NCBI RefSeq assembly: GCF_900312815.1
Contig: NZ_OMPE01000009.1
Coordinates: 248,001-312,000 of the forward strand
DNA length: 64,000 nucleotides
DNA from: Aquimarina sp. AU474
Lineage (GTDB): Bacteria; Bacteroidota; Bacteroidia; Flavobacteriales; Flavobacteriaceae
Direction of reading: 5' to 3'
Shown here: piece after piece, positions 63,404-64,000 of the stretch
Layout: each line of letters starts with the position of its first letter
How positions within the stretch are numbered: the first letter of the stretch is position 1
Notes under the pieces: generated by a model
Database searches by the model: none
What the model was told of the DNA's origin: nothing
The model's input: the letters and a program-made list of their open reading frames with translations, nothing else
Translations under genes and position numbers: made by a program

Positions 63404-63796
63404 CTCGATTTTTTTAGCTGTTTTTTAAGAATATTTTCCTTTTTAAGGGTCTTACAAAGATCAAAAAATAGGCTAAAAGTTCTACTTAAAGTTAACAAAC
63501 GTTTTCAACAAAGTTTTCAACACGAAGTGAATTCACCTAAAAACAGAGTGTTTCTTAAGTCATATTTAAAAACCTGTATATCAATGAATTAAATGGTTTC
63601 AAAAAAACAAAAAACTCTTGTCACTATTATTAAAAAACGCCTATTTTTCAGTTGCTAACCGTGTTTTTTAAACAAAAAATCAGGGAGTCTTAAAAACATC
63701 AAATTACGGCATTCCCGTAACGCCAAAAAAGTCATTTTTTTAACAAAAAAAAGAAGAGATTTGAACAAAAAAGTCCAAAAAGAAGAAATTAAGAGT
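63404..63796. other. 393-bp gap upstream of nrdB
   Basis: No gene called. It contains a tandem direct repeat GTTTTCAACA (63501-63510 and 63513-63522) about 100 bp before nrdB. No exact TAnnTTTG box is seen on the minus strand; GATCTTTG at 63462-63455 is one mismatch away. Confidence 0.45.
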
Positions 63797-64000
63797 TTAC
63801 TTTTTTAAAGTTGCAGCGACTTTTTCAAGTTCGATATACCAATTTTTGCCAAATTTTCTAATCAAGGCTTCTTTTACAAACTTATAAATAGGAACCTGCA
63901 ATTCTTTTCCTAGTGCGCATGCATCATCACAGATTTCCCATTTATGATAGTTCACCGCAGAAAATTCTGTGTAATTTTGAACTCTCACTGGATATAAATG
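63797..64000 (-). CDS. C-terminal part of an unrecognised protein
   Basis: The frame is open to the window edge; the GTG at 63988 is probably internal. About 67 residues are visible, soluble and charged, containing [20 protein letters not shown] and ending [10 protein letters not shown] do not recognise the family. Two Cys near the start of the visible part are separated by three residues. Confidence 0.5.
   Translation of the reverse strand, partial: HLYPVRVQNYTEFSAVNYHKWEICDDACALGKELQVPIYKFVKEALIRKFGKNWYIELEKVAATLKK

Noticed and set aside
63335-63592. Plus-strand ORF of 85 residues opposite the nrdB start
   Set aside because: It overlaps nrdB in the antisense direction, has a Phe/Arg/Lys-biased composition and no domain; it is a shadow of nrdB and AT-rich DNA.

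Overview
The window is about 64 kb of AT-rich chromosomal DNA from a member of the Bacteroidota, almost certainly a marine Flavobacteriaceae. An Aquimarina-like genus is a guess from overall gene style. The lineage evidence is a SusC/SusD pair, a T9SS sorting tail on a secreted M36 protease, TPR-AraC membrane regulators, a TolC/RND efflux operon, a DPP-IV/POT peptide-uptake cluster, a class II HMG-CoA reductase beside a GYDIA-type GHMP kinase, and several promoters matching the Bacteroidota form TTG-N(17-23)-TAnnTTTG. I see no rRNA, tRNA, CRISPR array, insertion sequence or prophage.

Region 1 (1-7589) is the accessory and most interesting part: a secreted-peptide (bacteriocin/RiPP-like) locus. 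It starts with the C-terminal part of a DsbA/VKOR-type thioredoxin protein, closed by a perfect 28-bp hairpin. Two small Cys-containing GG-leader precursors related to Bacteroidota class I lanthipeptide leaders follow on the minus strand. Next comes a membrane-anchored TPR-AraC regulator. Then three tandem plus-strand precursors share a 15-residue leader (MK-L-x-KME...GG) but have different glycine-rich hydrophobic cores, each with one Cys near either end. A near-identical 35-nt element precedes each of the three. After them lie a multi-pass membrane protein, a membrane-anchored thioredoxin-like protein and a C39-peptidase ABC exporter. A conserved near-palindrome, GGAAAC...AGTACGTTTTCATGAA, lies upstream of both precursor groups and directly abuts the -33 element of the promoter before the three-gene array. 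It looks like the operator of the TPR-AraC regulator.

Region 2 (7594-15907) is housekeeping: an OppC-like permease and Tsp/Prc protease on the minus strand, then surE, a small membrane protein, lpxB, an NlpC/P60 lipoprotein and comEC. Region 3 (16365-25706) holds secreted and envelope proteins: an M57 metalloprotease lipoprotein, a class-C beta-lactamase-fold hydrolase, an unknown lipoprotein, a periplasmic thioredoxin and a DPP-IV plus twin POT transporter cluster. Region 4 (25956-34286) carries mevalonate genes, sucAB, a small beta-barrel protein and a polyprenyl diphosphate synthase. Region 5 (34485-41132) is a TetR-TolC-adaptor-RND efflux operon with a clear promoter/operator. Region 6 (41255-52765) has SusD/SusC, aspS, a TPR lipoprotein pair, an unusual ClC protein lacking both key glutamates, cspA, a carboxypeptidase-regulatory-domain protein and a tadA-like deaminase. 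Region 7 (52865-64000) has dxs, the M36 protease, a lipocalin-like lipoprotein, dgt and class Ia nrdA/nrdB, ending in a truncated unknown gene.

Functionally, region 1 couples peptide precursors, disulfide handling, export with leader cleavage and a local regulator. HMGR/GHMP kinase, polyprenyl synthase and dxs put mevalonate-type and DXP-type enzymes within 30 kb of each other. Coordinates follow the most plausible start codon, and several starts were moved inward from the longest open frame for reasons given in each entry.
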